From: a virus
Direction: 5' to 3' (one strand)
Virus record (IMG/VR): IMGVR_UViG_3300025137_000104
Span: 1-38,236 of that record
Length of the DNA stretch: 38,236 nt
Positions 32,912 to 38,236 of this stretch are shown one piece after another (positions within the stretch are counted from its first letter, which is position 1; every line of letters starts with the position of its first letter). The translations under genes and the position numbers were made by a program. Under the pieces are notes generated by a model. The model saw only the letters and a list, made by a program, of their open reading frames with translations. It did no database searches and had not been told where the DNA came from.

Positions 32912-32929
32912 ATTCAATAAGCATTTATT

Positions 32930-33220
32930 CTATCTACATCTTTGACAAGAATCCTTTCTTCTGCCTTGCGAATCGACTAAATAGCCGTAACCACCACAAT
33001 TACTACAAACAAGGGATTCACCATTATTACTAGCCCCTTCTACAAATGGGAGCAAATCCATTTCTACAACGTTTTGCAATTTTAAAAACGCTTGATGCAT
33101 TTTATAGAAATTAATATGGCATTCCCCGCCTTTTGTGGCTGCATCGCATTCCGCTTTAACTTCTTTCTTTTTACTATTGAATTTCTCCATAGTCTCAAGT
33201 AACTTTTCAAATGGTATCAT
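32930..33220 (-). CDS. Zinc-knuckle protein (96 aa)
   Basis: C-terminal C72-x2-C75-GGYGY...C92-x2-C95 resembles a DnaJ-type or ribbon zinc module. The N-terminal part is a charged helix (LLETMEKFNSKKKEVKAECD). Small zinc proteins of this type occur in many phage early regions. Coupled to the preceding gene by ATGA. Confidence 0.6.
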   Translation of the reverse strand: MIPFEKLLETMEKFNSKKKEVKAECDAATKGGECHINFYKMHQAFLKLQNVVEMDLLPFVEGASNNGESLVCSNCGGYGYLVDSQGRRKDSCQRCR

Positions 33221-33498
33221 CTTGTTTCAATTTTGTTTAAATCCTCAATTTCTTTCAAGGCAATTTTAGCCCTTTCAATCTTGCTTTTTGATGCTTCGAT
33301 AATATTGTTTTGCACATTAATTAAGTGCTGTTTAGCATCTTCTTTGGTGTCAAAATACCTACCATAATACGAAGACCTTCCGTGCCTTTCCTCTTTTCCA
33401 GTAATTTCATTTTCAATCCAAACGCTTTTCTCACTTACTCTAGTAGCTTCAATCTCTACTATTTCACGACAGTAGCTTCTTGTTTTGTAAACTTTCAT
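33217..33498 (-). CDS. Small hypothetical protein (93 aa)
   Basis: N-terminal beta half (IVEIEATRVSEKSVWIENEI) with a C-terminal amphipathic helix that repeats Lys/Ala/Ile (KSKIERAKIALKEIEDLNK). The first part looks like a small 'phage-ORF' beta domain with a GRYFDTKEDAKQHL segment. No recognised function. Confidence 0.6.
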   Translation of the reverse strand: MKVYKTRSYCREIVEIEATRVSEKSVWIENEITGKEERHGRSSYYGRYFDTKEDAKQHLINVQNNIIEASKSKIERAKIALKEIEDLNKIETR

Positions 33499-33510
33499 CT
33501 TGTCTCGGGT

Positions 33511-34302
33511 TTAGTTAATACTCATTTCCTCATACCCTCTTCCCTCATGCATCCTTTTATCTGTTTCCCATCTACTTTTGTTGTTGTGTCTTACTATTAG
33601 CCCGTTTATCTTATACCTGTACTTGGATTTCGCCTTGGCTTCCTGATTCTTAAATTCATCCTCAAACCTTCTCTTTGATAAGTAAGTCCTAGCAAATACA
33701 ATATACTTGCTATCCGATACCGACCCCTTGTAAGCCTTTATCATTTCTACTGCCTTTCCTTGATCGGTTTTATTTAGCTTCTTCCAAGCCTTTGCAGCTT
33801 CCGCCTTGGCTGATTTTGTTAGTCCTGTTATCTCGTGGTACTTATCCCAAAAAAACAAAAAATCAACAGTATACTTATTATCATTTATTAGTATAGTCAT
33901 TTCTTTGTTTAGTCCTTTCTTAGTAGTTGCGGCTTTCCCGTCTACGGGTTTCCCGTTTACGGCTTTCCCGTCTACGGGTTTTCCGTCTTGGTTGTCTTCT
34001 TTATATTCTGGCTCATCAGAAACTAGATAATTGTAACCCTTAAACTTTCCTTTACCGTCTCTATTTAATGACCTGTAAACATAGCCTTCATTGATAAGCT
34101 CTTTTAAGCCGTTTGCAGTTGCTTCCTTGCCATCCTTTCCCACTTTTGATAGTTGGGTGACATAAACACTCCAATCATCAGGACGGCTAATTAAATACAG
34201 TAATAAGCCTTTTGCTTTCCAAGACAAATTTGGATGATTAGGAATATCATTAGGAACGTTTGTAAATCTTGTCGTTCGTTTCTTTCTGGTAATCTTACTC
34301 AT
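33511..34302 (-). CDS. Replication initiator-like protein (lambda-O/DnaD-type), with iterons in gene
   Basis: A protein of 263 residues. N-terminal winged helix (about 10-100, LSWKAKGLLLYLISRPDDWS) as in phage initiators. A repeat linker of DGKPV/DGKAV/NGKPV/DGKAA (about 103-122) corresponds to 15-bp DNA iterons. A C-terminal alpha domain (about 140-235, VDFLFFWDKYHEITGLTKSA) like the part that recruits helicase loaders. Upstream leader contains an intrinsic terminator 11 bases before the ATG, so expression depends on read-through. Confidence 0.7.
   Translation of the reverse strand: MSKITRKKRTTRFTNVPNDIPNHPNLSWKAKGLLLYLISRPDDWSVYVTQLSKVGKDGKEATANGLKELINEGYVYRSLNRDGKGKFKGYNYLVSDEPEYKEDNQDGKPVDGKAVNGKPVDGKAATTKKGLNKEMTILINDNKYTVDFLFFWDKYHEITGLTKSAKAEAAKAWKKLNKTDQGKAVEMIKAYKGSVSDSKYIVFARTYLSKRRFEDEFKNQEAKAKSKYRYKINGLIVRHNNKSRWETDKRMHEGRGYEEMSIN
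33935..33994. repeat. Four 15-bp iterons inside the initiator gene (candidate origin)
   Basis: TTCCCGTCTACGGGT at 33935 and 33965 are identical. TTCCCGTTTACGGCT at 33950 differs at three positions, and the copy at 33980 is degenerate. The two perfect units carry a dyad CCCGT-CT-ACGGG. AT-rich DNA (about 33845-33920) adjoins the array, suited to strand opening. Confidence 0.7.
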
Positions 34303-34312
34303 GGGAGGAAAT

Positions 34313-34343
34313 AAAAAAAGGTCATACCGAGGGAAGTATGACC
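34313..34343 (-). terminator. Intrinsic terminator in leader A
   Basis: Stem GGTCATAC/GTATGACC (8 bp), 8-nt loop TTCCCTCG, then seven T residues on the minus strand. It ends 11 bases before the initiator ATG (34302), too close for a plain end of transcription. Confidence 0.88.
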
Positions 34344-34407
34344 AAGCTAAACACTAGGGTGTCTAGTTCAGACAAATGTACTGATTCCCTCAAACCAAAA
34401 CATTTGC

Positions 34408-34446
34408 CTTTTATGTATGCAAATATACTGAATTATTTGCTGATAT
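34408..34446 (-). repeat. 39-nt direct repeat, copy A
   Basis: Matches 35031-35069 at 37 of 39 positions. Covers the last codons and stop (ISK stop) of the 162-residue gene and a TATATTTG box (34427-34420). Confidence 0.9.
34420..34427 (-). promoter_or_regulatory. Candidate -7 box TATATTTG of leader A
   Basis: Fits TAnnTTTG. No TTTG is visible at the -33 distance. Start would be near 34413. Its repeat partner in leader B is TATATTTA. Confidence 0.45.
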
Positions 34447-34921
34447 TTTTTAATGCTTGGTATTCTTTTTTTATTGATAAAAGCTCTTTTTGCGCCTGTT
34501 TCATGCTGTGTTCTAGCCTTTTTGCTTCCTCTCTTTTATTTGAAATTATTTCACTTATTTCATTTCCATAATAATCTAAGAAAAACAACCTTCCCTCTTT
34601 TGTTAAAAGATTAAACATTTGAAAAGGCGTAACAAAATTATTATACACATTGTGTAAATTAGTTTTGTATTTAATACTGTTTAAATACTCTATACCATCT
34701 ACACACCCACCCATAACTATTAATTGATGGTTTTTACTTTCTAATTTCGTCCATCCATTATTTGAGCCAAGATGATTTTTTGACCTTTCTATTTTGAATT
34801 TTAAAAAGCCTAAAAACATATCCATTTTAATAGGATTTTTATTGTAATTAAAAGCAATCAAATCTAAATCTAACTTTGTATAAAAAAGCTCTTCTATGTT
34901 TATATCGTGGGAATCTGCCAT
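34433..34921 (-). CDS. Hypothetical protein (162 aa), cassette bracketed by repeats
   Basis: N-terminal mixed part (KLDLDLIAFNYNKNPIKMDM), a beta centre (LIVMGGCVDGIEYLNSIKYK), and a C-terminal coiled coil (about 130-160, EEAKRLEHSMKQAQKELLSI). No recognised family. The gene, with its own leader, lies between two copies of a 39-nt repeat, as if inserted next to the coiled-coil gene whose end it copies. Confidence 0.6.
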   Translation of the reverse strand: MADSHDINIEELFYTKLDLDLIAFNYNKNPIKMDMFLGFLKFKIERSKNHLGSNNGWTKLESKNHQLIVMGGCVDGIEYLNSIKYKTNLHNVYNNFVTPFQMFNLLTKEGRLFFLDYYGNEISEIISNKREEAKRLEHSMKQAQKELLSIKKEYQALKNISK

Positions 34922-35050
34922 AATTGAGGGAATAAAAAAAGCCCGATACAGGTAGGAGGCTGTAAACGGGCGTAAAACTCTATTGAGCTTTGCGCAATGA
35001 ATCTTTATCTCCTACAATAAAAATTCACTGCTTTTATGTATGTAAATATA
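34922..35050 (-). ncRNA. Leader RNA B of the 162-residue gene
   Basis: Same layout as leader A: repeat box, then GTAGGAG (35015-35009), a hairpin (34995-34970, 11 positions, one U-G and one A-C), and a terminator with loop CCTCCTAC. The 7-mer is the exact complement of CTCCTAC in the loop. Confidence 0.65.
34934..34971 (-). terminator. Intrinsic terminator in leader B
   Basis: GCCCG/CGGGC and TACAG/CTGTA stems (34941-34971), 8-nt loop, and seven T residues (34940-34934) on the minus strand. The next gene's ATG is 13 bases further. Confidence 0.88.
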
Positions 35051-35069
35051 CTAAATTATTTGCTGATAT
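35031..35069 (-). repeat. 39-nt direct repeat, copy B
   Basis: Covers the stop region of the coiled-coil gene and the start of leader B. Two mismatches to 34408-34446. Confidence 0.9.
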
Positions 35070-36105
35070 GCTTAACAATCTTATCAATTAACAATCCTAC
35101 ATCCTTATACATTTTGATGTTTTTGTCAGAATCAAAATCATACTTTGATTTGATCGTTTCAAGATCAAGAATCAAGTCTTTTCTTTTGTCCTCATCGCCT
35201 TTGTTTAGTTCTAGTTGTCGTTTAGCTTCAATTTCTTCTAGCTCCAGTCTTTCCGCTTCCTGCTTTGCTTTTAGTTCTTTTTCTAGCGCTTCCCTTTTCT
35301 CTCTTTCTATTCGCTCTACCCGCTCCCTTTCTTCCCTTTCTGCTTTTAACTGTGCCTCATGTGCTTCTCTTTGCTTTCTAGATTCTTCCTCGCGCTCCAG
35401 TCTTTCCGCTTCCGCTTTGGCTGCAATCGCTTTCGCTTCCGCTTCCCTTTTCTCCTGTTCAATCTTAGCTAACCTTTCACGCTTTTTCGCTTCCTCACGT
35501 AAAGCCTTGTTTTCTTCTTCTATGCGTTGACGTTCTTCTTTTTCTGCTTTCTCTTTGGCTATCCTATCGGCTTCTGCTTTCTTTTCTGCTGCTATTCTAT
35601 CTTCATAGCCTTTTTTCTTCATTGCTACCAAGGCTTCAAACTCATCATCCTTGAATTTATACAAATCCCGCTCGTGTGCGTCTTCTACATATTCAGACAG
35701 GATGGCAACCCTACTAGCTTGCAATTCGTCTAACCTCTTTTGCTCTTGAATTTGGAAGTGCTTTTCTATCGCTTCAAGATTCCCCTCCTTTTCCTGAACC
35801 GCCCATTTTAGTATATTATTTACTCCGTCAATGGCTTTACCTGCTCTTAAATATTCTTCCTTTAAAGCCTTCCTTTTCGCGTCTGAAAGCGTTCTAACCT
35901 TTCGGATGGCAAGCCTTAGCCGTTTAGCCCTTTTTGTTAAATCGTCTGTAATGCCTTCGCTAGATTCAGTAATTAGTGCGTTGTAGTCGCCTTCGAATCC
36001 TTCTAACATTTCTACCATTGGGGCAAAAACTGCTTTTATACTTGCCGCCTTACTATCTTCTAATCCTGACAATCCAGACGAATCAAAACTAATTAAATTG
36101 CTCAT
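35056..36105 (-). CDS. Coiled-coil protein next to ERF annealing protein
   Basis: A protein of 349 residues. Residues about 155-320 form a very long charged coiled coil (EEKAEKEERQRIEEE-type, rich in Ala/Glu/Lys/Arg). The first 130 residues are a separate helical domain (KAVFAPMVEMLEGFEGDYNA, RKVRTLSDAKRKALKEEYL). In Bacteroidota and other phages a protein of this build lies directly by the recombinase, so a role in recombination or replication is likely. No catalytic motif is visible. Confidence 0.7.
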   Translation of the reverse strand: MSNLISFDSSGLSGLEDSKAASIKAVFAPMVEMLEGFEGDYNALITESSEGITDDLTKRAKRLRLAIRKVRTLSDAKRKALKEEYLRAGKAIDGVNNILKWAVQEKEGNLEAIEKHFQIQEQKRLDELQASRVAILSEYVEDAHERDLYKFKDDEFEALVAMKKKGYEDRIAAEKKAEADRIAKEKAEKEERQRIEEENKALREEAKKRERLAKIEQEKREAEAKAIAAKAEAERLEREEESRKQREAHEAQLKAEREERERVERIEREKREALEKELKAKQEAERLELEEIEAKRQLELNKGDEDKRKDLILDLETIKSKYDFDSDKNIKMYKDVGLLIDKIVKHISK

Positions 36106-36117
36106 GTTTTTTATAAA

Positions 36118-36891
36118 TTAAAATTGTAAATCATTCTCGTTTAAAGTCTTCAAGTACTCTCTAAGCCCTTCCGAGTCTAGTTTGGCAGCGTTCTCTAATA
36201 TTGCTAAAATCTCACCTTGCTCATGCTTCCAGTTAGCTACATACTCCATAAAAGGGCGTTTAAACTTATCGTCCTTAAAGTCATAAATGAAAGAAGCCGC
36301 TACTCTCTGATTTTGTTCACTTAGTGATGAATTAGTAAACTTTTTAGCTATTGCATTTATGGTTTCGTCTTTTGTCAACTCCTTTTTTACTGGCTTTGGT
36401 TCAGGTGCTTTTTTGATTGCTTTTTTTTGTTGTGGTACTTCATGATCATTGCTGTGAGTTGTGTCCGTGTCGTCTATCTCCCCTACTGGAATAAGGAATG
36501 TGTAAAGTAGAAGCATCTTTAAAGCGTATGTTTGAGCCTTACCCGCGCCTTTGTCCTGCGCGTCTACGCCATAACCTACACCTTGTAACTCTATTGATTG
36601 ACCGCTTTCATGCACAAGTAAGTATTTGCACTTAGCCTCGGTAAATACCTGCGTTTTCCTTTTAGGCTTTCCGTTATGGCTTTCTTCCCACGATTCACGA
36701 TCTGTGGTAATATCAATAGATACAGGGAATAAGGCTAGCCCGTTCTTTGCTAGAAGCGGCTGTATTAGCTGCTTAACGTCTATATCCTTAACTCCTTTAT
36801 AAGCTGAATTACCAAACCCTACATTTGAGTTTTTAGATACGCTTCTTGCTTCTTTCATTACGGCATTAACCGCGTTTATTAATTCCTTCAT
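36118..36891 (-). CDS. erf: ERF-type single-strand annealing protein
   Basis: A protein of 257 residues. The ERF core spans about 1-140, with the hallmark GVGYGVDAQDKGAGKAQTYA (104-123). A Lys/Pro-rich linker (about 150-175) and a short C-terminal helical tail follow. ERF proteins form rings that anneal complementary strands, aiding circularisation and recombination. Presence of ERF with RusA suggests a phage-borne recombination route that can also rearrange short repeats. Confidence 0.88.
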   Translation of the reverse strand: MKELINAVNAVMKEARSVSKNSNVGFGNSAYKGVKDIDVKQLIQPLLAKNGLALFPVSIDITTDRESWEESHNGKPKRKTQVFTEAKCKYLLVHESGQSIELQGVGYGVDAQDKGAGKAQTYALKMLLLYTFLIPVGEIDDTDTTHSNDHEVPQQKKAIKKAPEPKPVKKELTKDETINAIAKKFTNSSLSEQNQRVAASFIYDFKDDKFKRPFMEYVANWKHEQGEILAILENAAKLDSEGLREYLKTLNENDLQF

Positions 36892-37040
36892 TTTTGTTCA
36901 ATTTGTTTGATTAAATCGTCTAACTCTTCCTTCATTGCCTTATACCTTTCGTCCTTTTTGAAATTGATGTGAAGAGCTTTAAACAGTTCAATTTCATAAG
37001 CTAGCTTATTTGCTTTGTCGATTAGGTTATCTTTGCTCAT
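36888..37040 (-). CDS. Small helical protein (50 aa)
   Basis: MSKDNLIDKANKLAYEIELF, a charged two-helix peptide. Stop overlaps the ERF start (ATGA), so it is coupled to ERF. No recognised family. Could be a regulator or partner of ERF. Confidence 0.6.
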   Translation of the reverse strand: MSKDNLIDKANKLAYEIELFKALHINFKKDERYKAMKEELDDLIKQIEQK

Positions 37041-37054
37041 GGATTTATTAATTT

Positions 37055-37513
37055 TTAATCAAAATCACATGTGTCACATTTAGGGAAAAAACCTAAATGG
37101 GAAGTATCTATACTACATATTTCACAGGTTTTAACCTCATCTAAAAACAGGGTTTTAAGAACTTTTAAGTCTTTTTCTTTTTCATCTAAAACGCTTAATA
37201 ATGTGTACAGCTCGGTTTTCATAGCTATCTGTTCTAGTGCCAAAGGGGCGTTTATAAAAACATTTGCATCACTATAATATATTCTTTCGTCTTGTAATAT
37301 AGTCCTTATCCTGTTTATAGGCTCGCTGTAACTAATATAACCGTACCTTTTAAATACAGGTAGTAACTTACCTATTGTCTTATCTGTTAGAGGAGCAGTA
37401 CCAGACATTACCCCGCGTAAAGTGGTTGCAGATATGCCCGCTTCCCTGCAAATTGAAAGCAGGGGAATTGATGGGCGATCTTTGAAAAATTGAATAATTG
37501 ATTCTTTGTTCAT
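37055..37513 (-). CDS. HTH protein with C-terminal zinc ribbon
   Basis: A protein of 152 residues. N-terminal HTH (LLSICREAGISATTLRGVMS, 18-37), then a helical middle and a C130-x2-C133...C146-x2-C149 zinc set. HTH plus zinc ribbon at the second place of the leftward unit is typical of an early regulator. Confidence 0.65.
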   Translation of the reverse strand: MNKESIIQFFKDRPSIPLLSICREAGISATTLRGVMSGTAPLTDKTIGKLLPVFKRYGYISYSEPINRIRTILQDERIYYSDANVFINAPLALEQIAMKTELYTLLSVLDEKEKDLKVLKTLFLDEVKTCEICSIDTSHLGFFPKCDTCDFD

Positions 37514-37515
37514 TT

Positions 37516-37911
37516 TTATTCTAATTTAAAGTGAAACATATAATGCAATTCGGCAAAGCCTTTGAAGAGGTTTAGTAACCTGTAATTGCTTTTGATTGAG
37601 TCCTTACCTATCTTCTTATCTTCATGATAAGTAAACCCGTCTACGTAGACAGTCATAAACAAGTCACCTAACTCGTCAATCATTAGATGCATGTCTACTT
37701 GATCAATCCAGAAAACGCTTTGCTTTAACTCGTGGTTTGCAAGGTTGTCCTTAATAGTAATTGAAAACGTTTCAGAATCTTCGCCATCGACACCGCTTAC
37801 CTGAAACACGCTTTTATCTATTGTATTCTCTAAGTCTTCAACAAAAGCTGCCATTTCTGTTTGGTCTTCTCTTCCTTCGGTTTTGAACTCTTCTTTTGCT
37901 TTATCTATCAT
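37516..37911 (-). CDS. First gene of leftward unit, hypothetical (131 aa)
   Basis: The start is set at 37911 (MIDKAKEEFKTEGREDQTEM). A longer frame from a TTG at 37941 would begin inside the promoter -7 box, so it cannot be the start of this transcript. ATG at 37935 is also close to or upstream of the transcription start. The protein is acidic with a beta-rich C-terminus (DLFMTVYVDGFTYHEDKKIG). No recognised family. Confidence 0.65.
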   Translation of the reverse strand: MIDKAKEEFKTEGREDQTEMAAFVEDLENTIDKSVFQVSGVDGEDSETFSITIKDNLANHELKQSVFWIDQVDMHLMIDELGDLFMTVYVDGFTYHEDKKIGKDSIKSNYRLLNLFKGFAELHYMFHFKLE

Positions 37912-37938
37912 TGTATCATTGTTTTGTTTGTACATCAG

Positions 37939-37969
37939 CAAAGTTAAAAGGTTTTAGCGTAAATGCAAG
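37939..37969 (-). promoter_or_regulatory. Leftward early promoter
   Basis: CTTG (37969-37966), 19 bases, TAACTTTG (37946-37939) on the minus strand fits Bacteroidota TTTG-N19-TAnnTTTG. Transcription would start about 37932. Confidence 0.78.
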
Positions 37970-38002
37970 GGTTAAGCACTAAAAAAATACTTTTATTATG
38001 TT

Positions 38003-38036
38003 TTTGTTGCTTTTAATATCCTTTTTGTTACCTTTG
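38003..38036 (+). promoter_or_regulatory. Rightward early promoter
   Basis: TTTG (38003-38006), 22 bases, TACCTTTG (38029-38036). Transcription would start about 38043, 26 bases before the ATG at 38069. Confidence 0.78.
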
Positions 38037-38068
38037 CTATTGTTCGATTAACACTAAAACAAACAGAA

Positions 38069-38236
38069 ATGAAAAAAGTATCATTCAAGAAACTAGTAAG
38101 AGGTCAAACCTTTAGGCTTCAACCATCAGGTACTATTTATGTCCGCGATGTAGATAGGGACTCAATACACGGTTACGCTTATAGAAGCGAAGAAGGCAGT
38201 ATTTTGAGGGTTAGTGAAGAGGAAAGGAAAACGCTT
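38069..38236 (+). CDS. Small hypothetical protein, first gene of rightward unit (open at right edge)
   Basis: The ATG lies about 30 bases downstream of a strong Bacteroidota-type promoter, behind the leader AAAACAAACAGAA. The 56 visible codons (MKKVSFKKLVRGQTFRL...) resemble short phage proteins that open with a 'K-F-x-x-L-x-x-G-x-x-F' beta-rich segment. No function is known. There is no stop before the edge. If the molecule is circular, the frame continues through ACT ATC into the ORF at position 7, giving one protein of 122 residues. Being first in the unit, it is likely expressed early. Confidence 0.75.
   Translation, partial: MKKVSFKKLVRGQTFRLQPSGTIYVRDVDRDSIHGYAYRSEEGSILRVSEEERKTL

Larger units (their letters stand above)
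34303..34427 (-). ncRNA. Leader RNA A of the initiator gene
   Basis: On the minus strand: TATATTTG box, then GAGGGAA (34391-34385), a tetraloop hairpin (34366-34347, 8 pairs with one U-G), and the terminator with loop TTCCCTCG. Loop and 7-mer are perfectly complementary. The same order occurs in leader B with different bases. Confidence 0.65.

Noticed and set aside
34303-35069. Retron or type III toxin-antitoxin RNA
   Set aside because: No reverse transcriptase in the window, no tandem antitoxin RNA repeats, and the following genes do not resemble ToxN-like toxins.
1-38236. Integrase, lysogeny module or terminal direct repeat
   Set aside because: No recombinase motifs, no attachment-like repeat next to a tRNA, and the first and last bases share no repeat. 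A single small XRE protein is not enough to call a temperate phage.

Overview
The window looks like a complete or near-complete genome of a tailed phage (siphovirus type) that infects a member of the Bacteroidota, most likely a flavobacterium-like host. Three things support this host. The DNA is AT-rich. Clear Bacteroidota-type promoters of the form TTTG-N19..22-TAnnTTTG are present. Most start codons follow AT-rich leaders such as AAAACAGAATG rather than strong Shine-Dalgarno sequences. The two ends join in frame: the ORF starting at 38069 runs off the right edge and continues without a stop into the ORF at position 1. The molecule was therefore probably circular or terminally redundant and was opened at an arbitrary point.

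Layout. A divergent promoter region (37942-38068) drives two transcription units. The rightward unit (38069 to the end, then 1-3573) carries small accessory genes, a pentapeptide-repeat protein, a NinB-like protein and a RusA-type Holliday junction resolvase. It ends at a bidirectional terminator (3640-3668). The leftward unit starts with the early region (37911 down to 25981). This holds a regulator with a zinc ribbon, an ERF single-strand annealing protein, a coiled-coil partner, a lambda-O-like initiator with iterons inside its gene, a TOPRIM primase-helicase, an XRE regulator and many small proteins. No DNA polymerase was recognised, so the host enzyme is presumably used. A promoter/leader/terminator block (25767-25940) separates early from late genes. 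The late unit (25762 down to 3674) runs in the usual order: terminase small and large subunits, portal, prohead protease, HK97-type capsid with N-terminal scaffold, connectors, tail tube, short tail-assembly ORFs, 994-residue tape measure, tail tip proteins, a beta-helix-like fibre protein, and two small membrane proteins at the end. No endolysin was recognised.

Most interesting features. (1) Two adjacent genes, 34921 and 34302 (leftward), each have a long leader with the same architecture but different sequence: a shared 39-nt promoter-like repeat, a purine-rich 7-mer, a tetraloop hairpin, and an intrinsic terminator. The 8-nt terminator loop is exactly complementary to that leader's own 7-mer. 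The pairing is kept while the sequence changes. (2) At least four single genes are bounded by short imperfect direct repeats. In one case a copy of the portal gene's 5' end is left upstream of an inserted DUF5662-like gene. (3) Two other adjacent genes share an upstream micro-ORF encoding MQTLNK, overlapping the real start, behind structured leaders. (4) Four 15-bp iterons lie inside the initiator gene next to an AT-rich stretch, as in lambda ori.

No stretch longer than about 220 bases lacks a gene. No tRNA, CRISPR array, insertion sequence or integrase was found.
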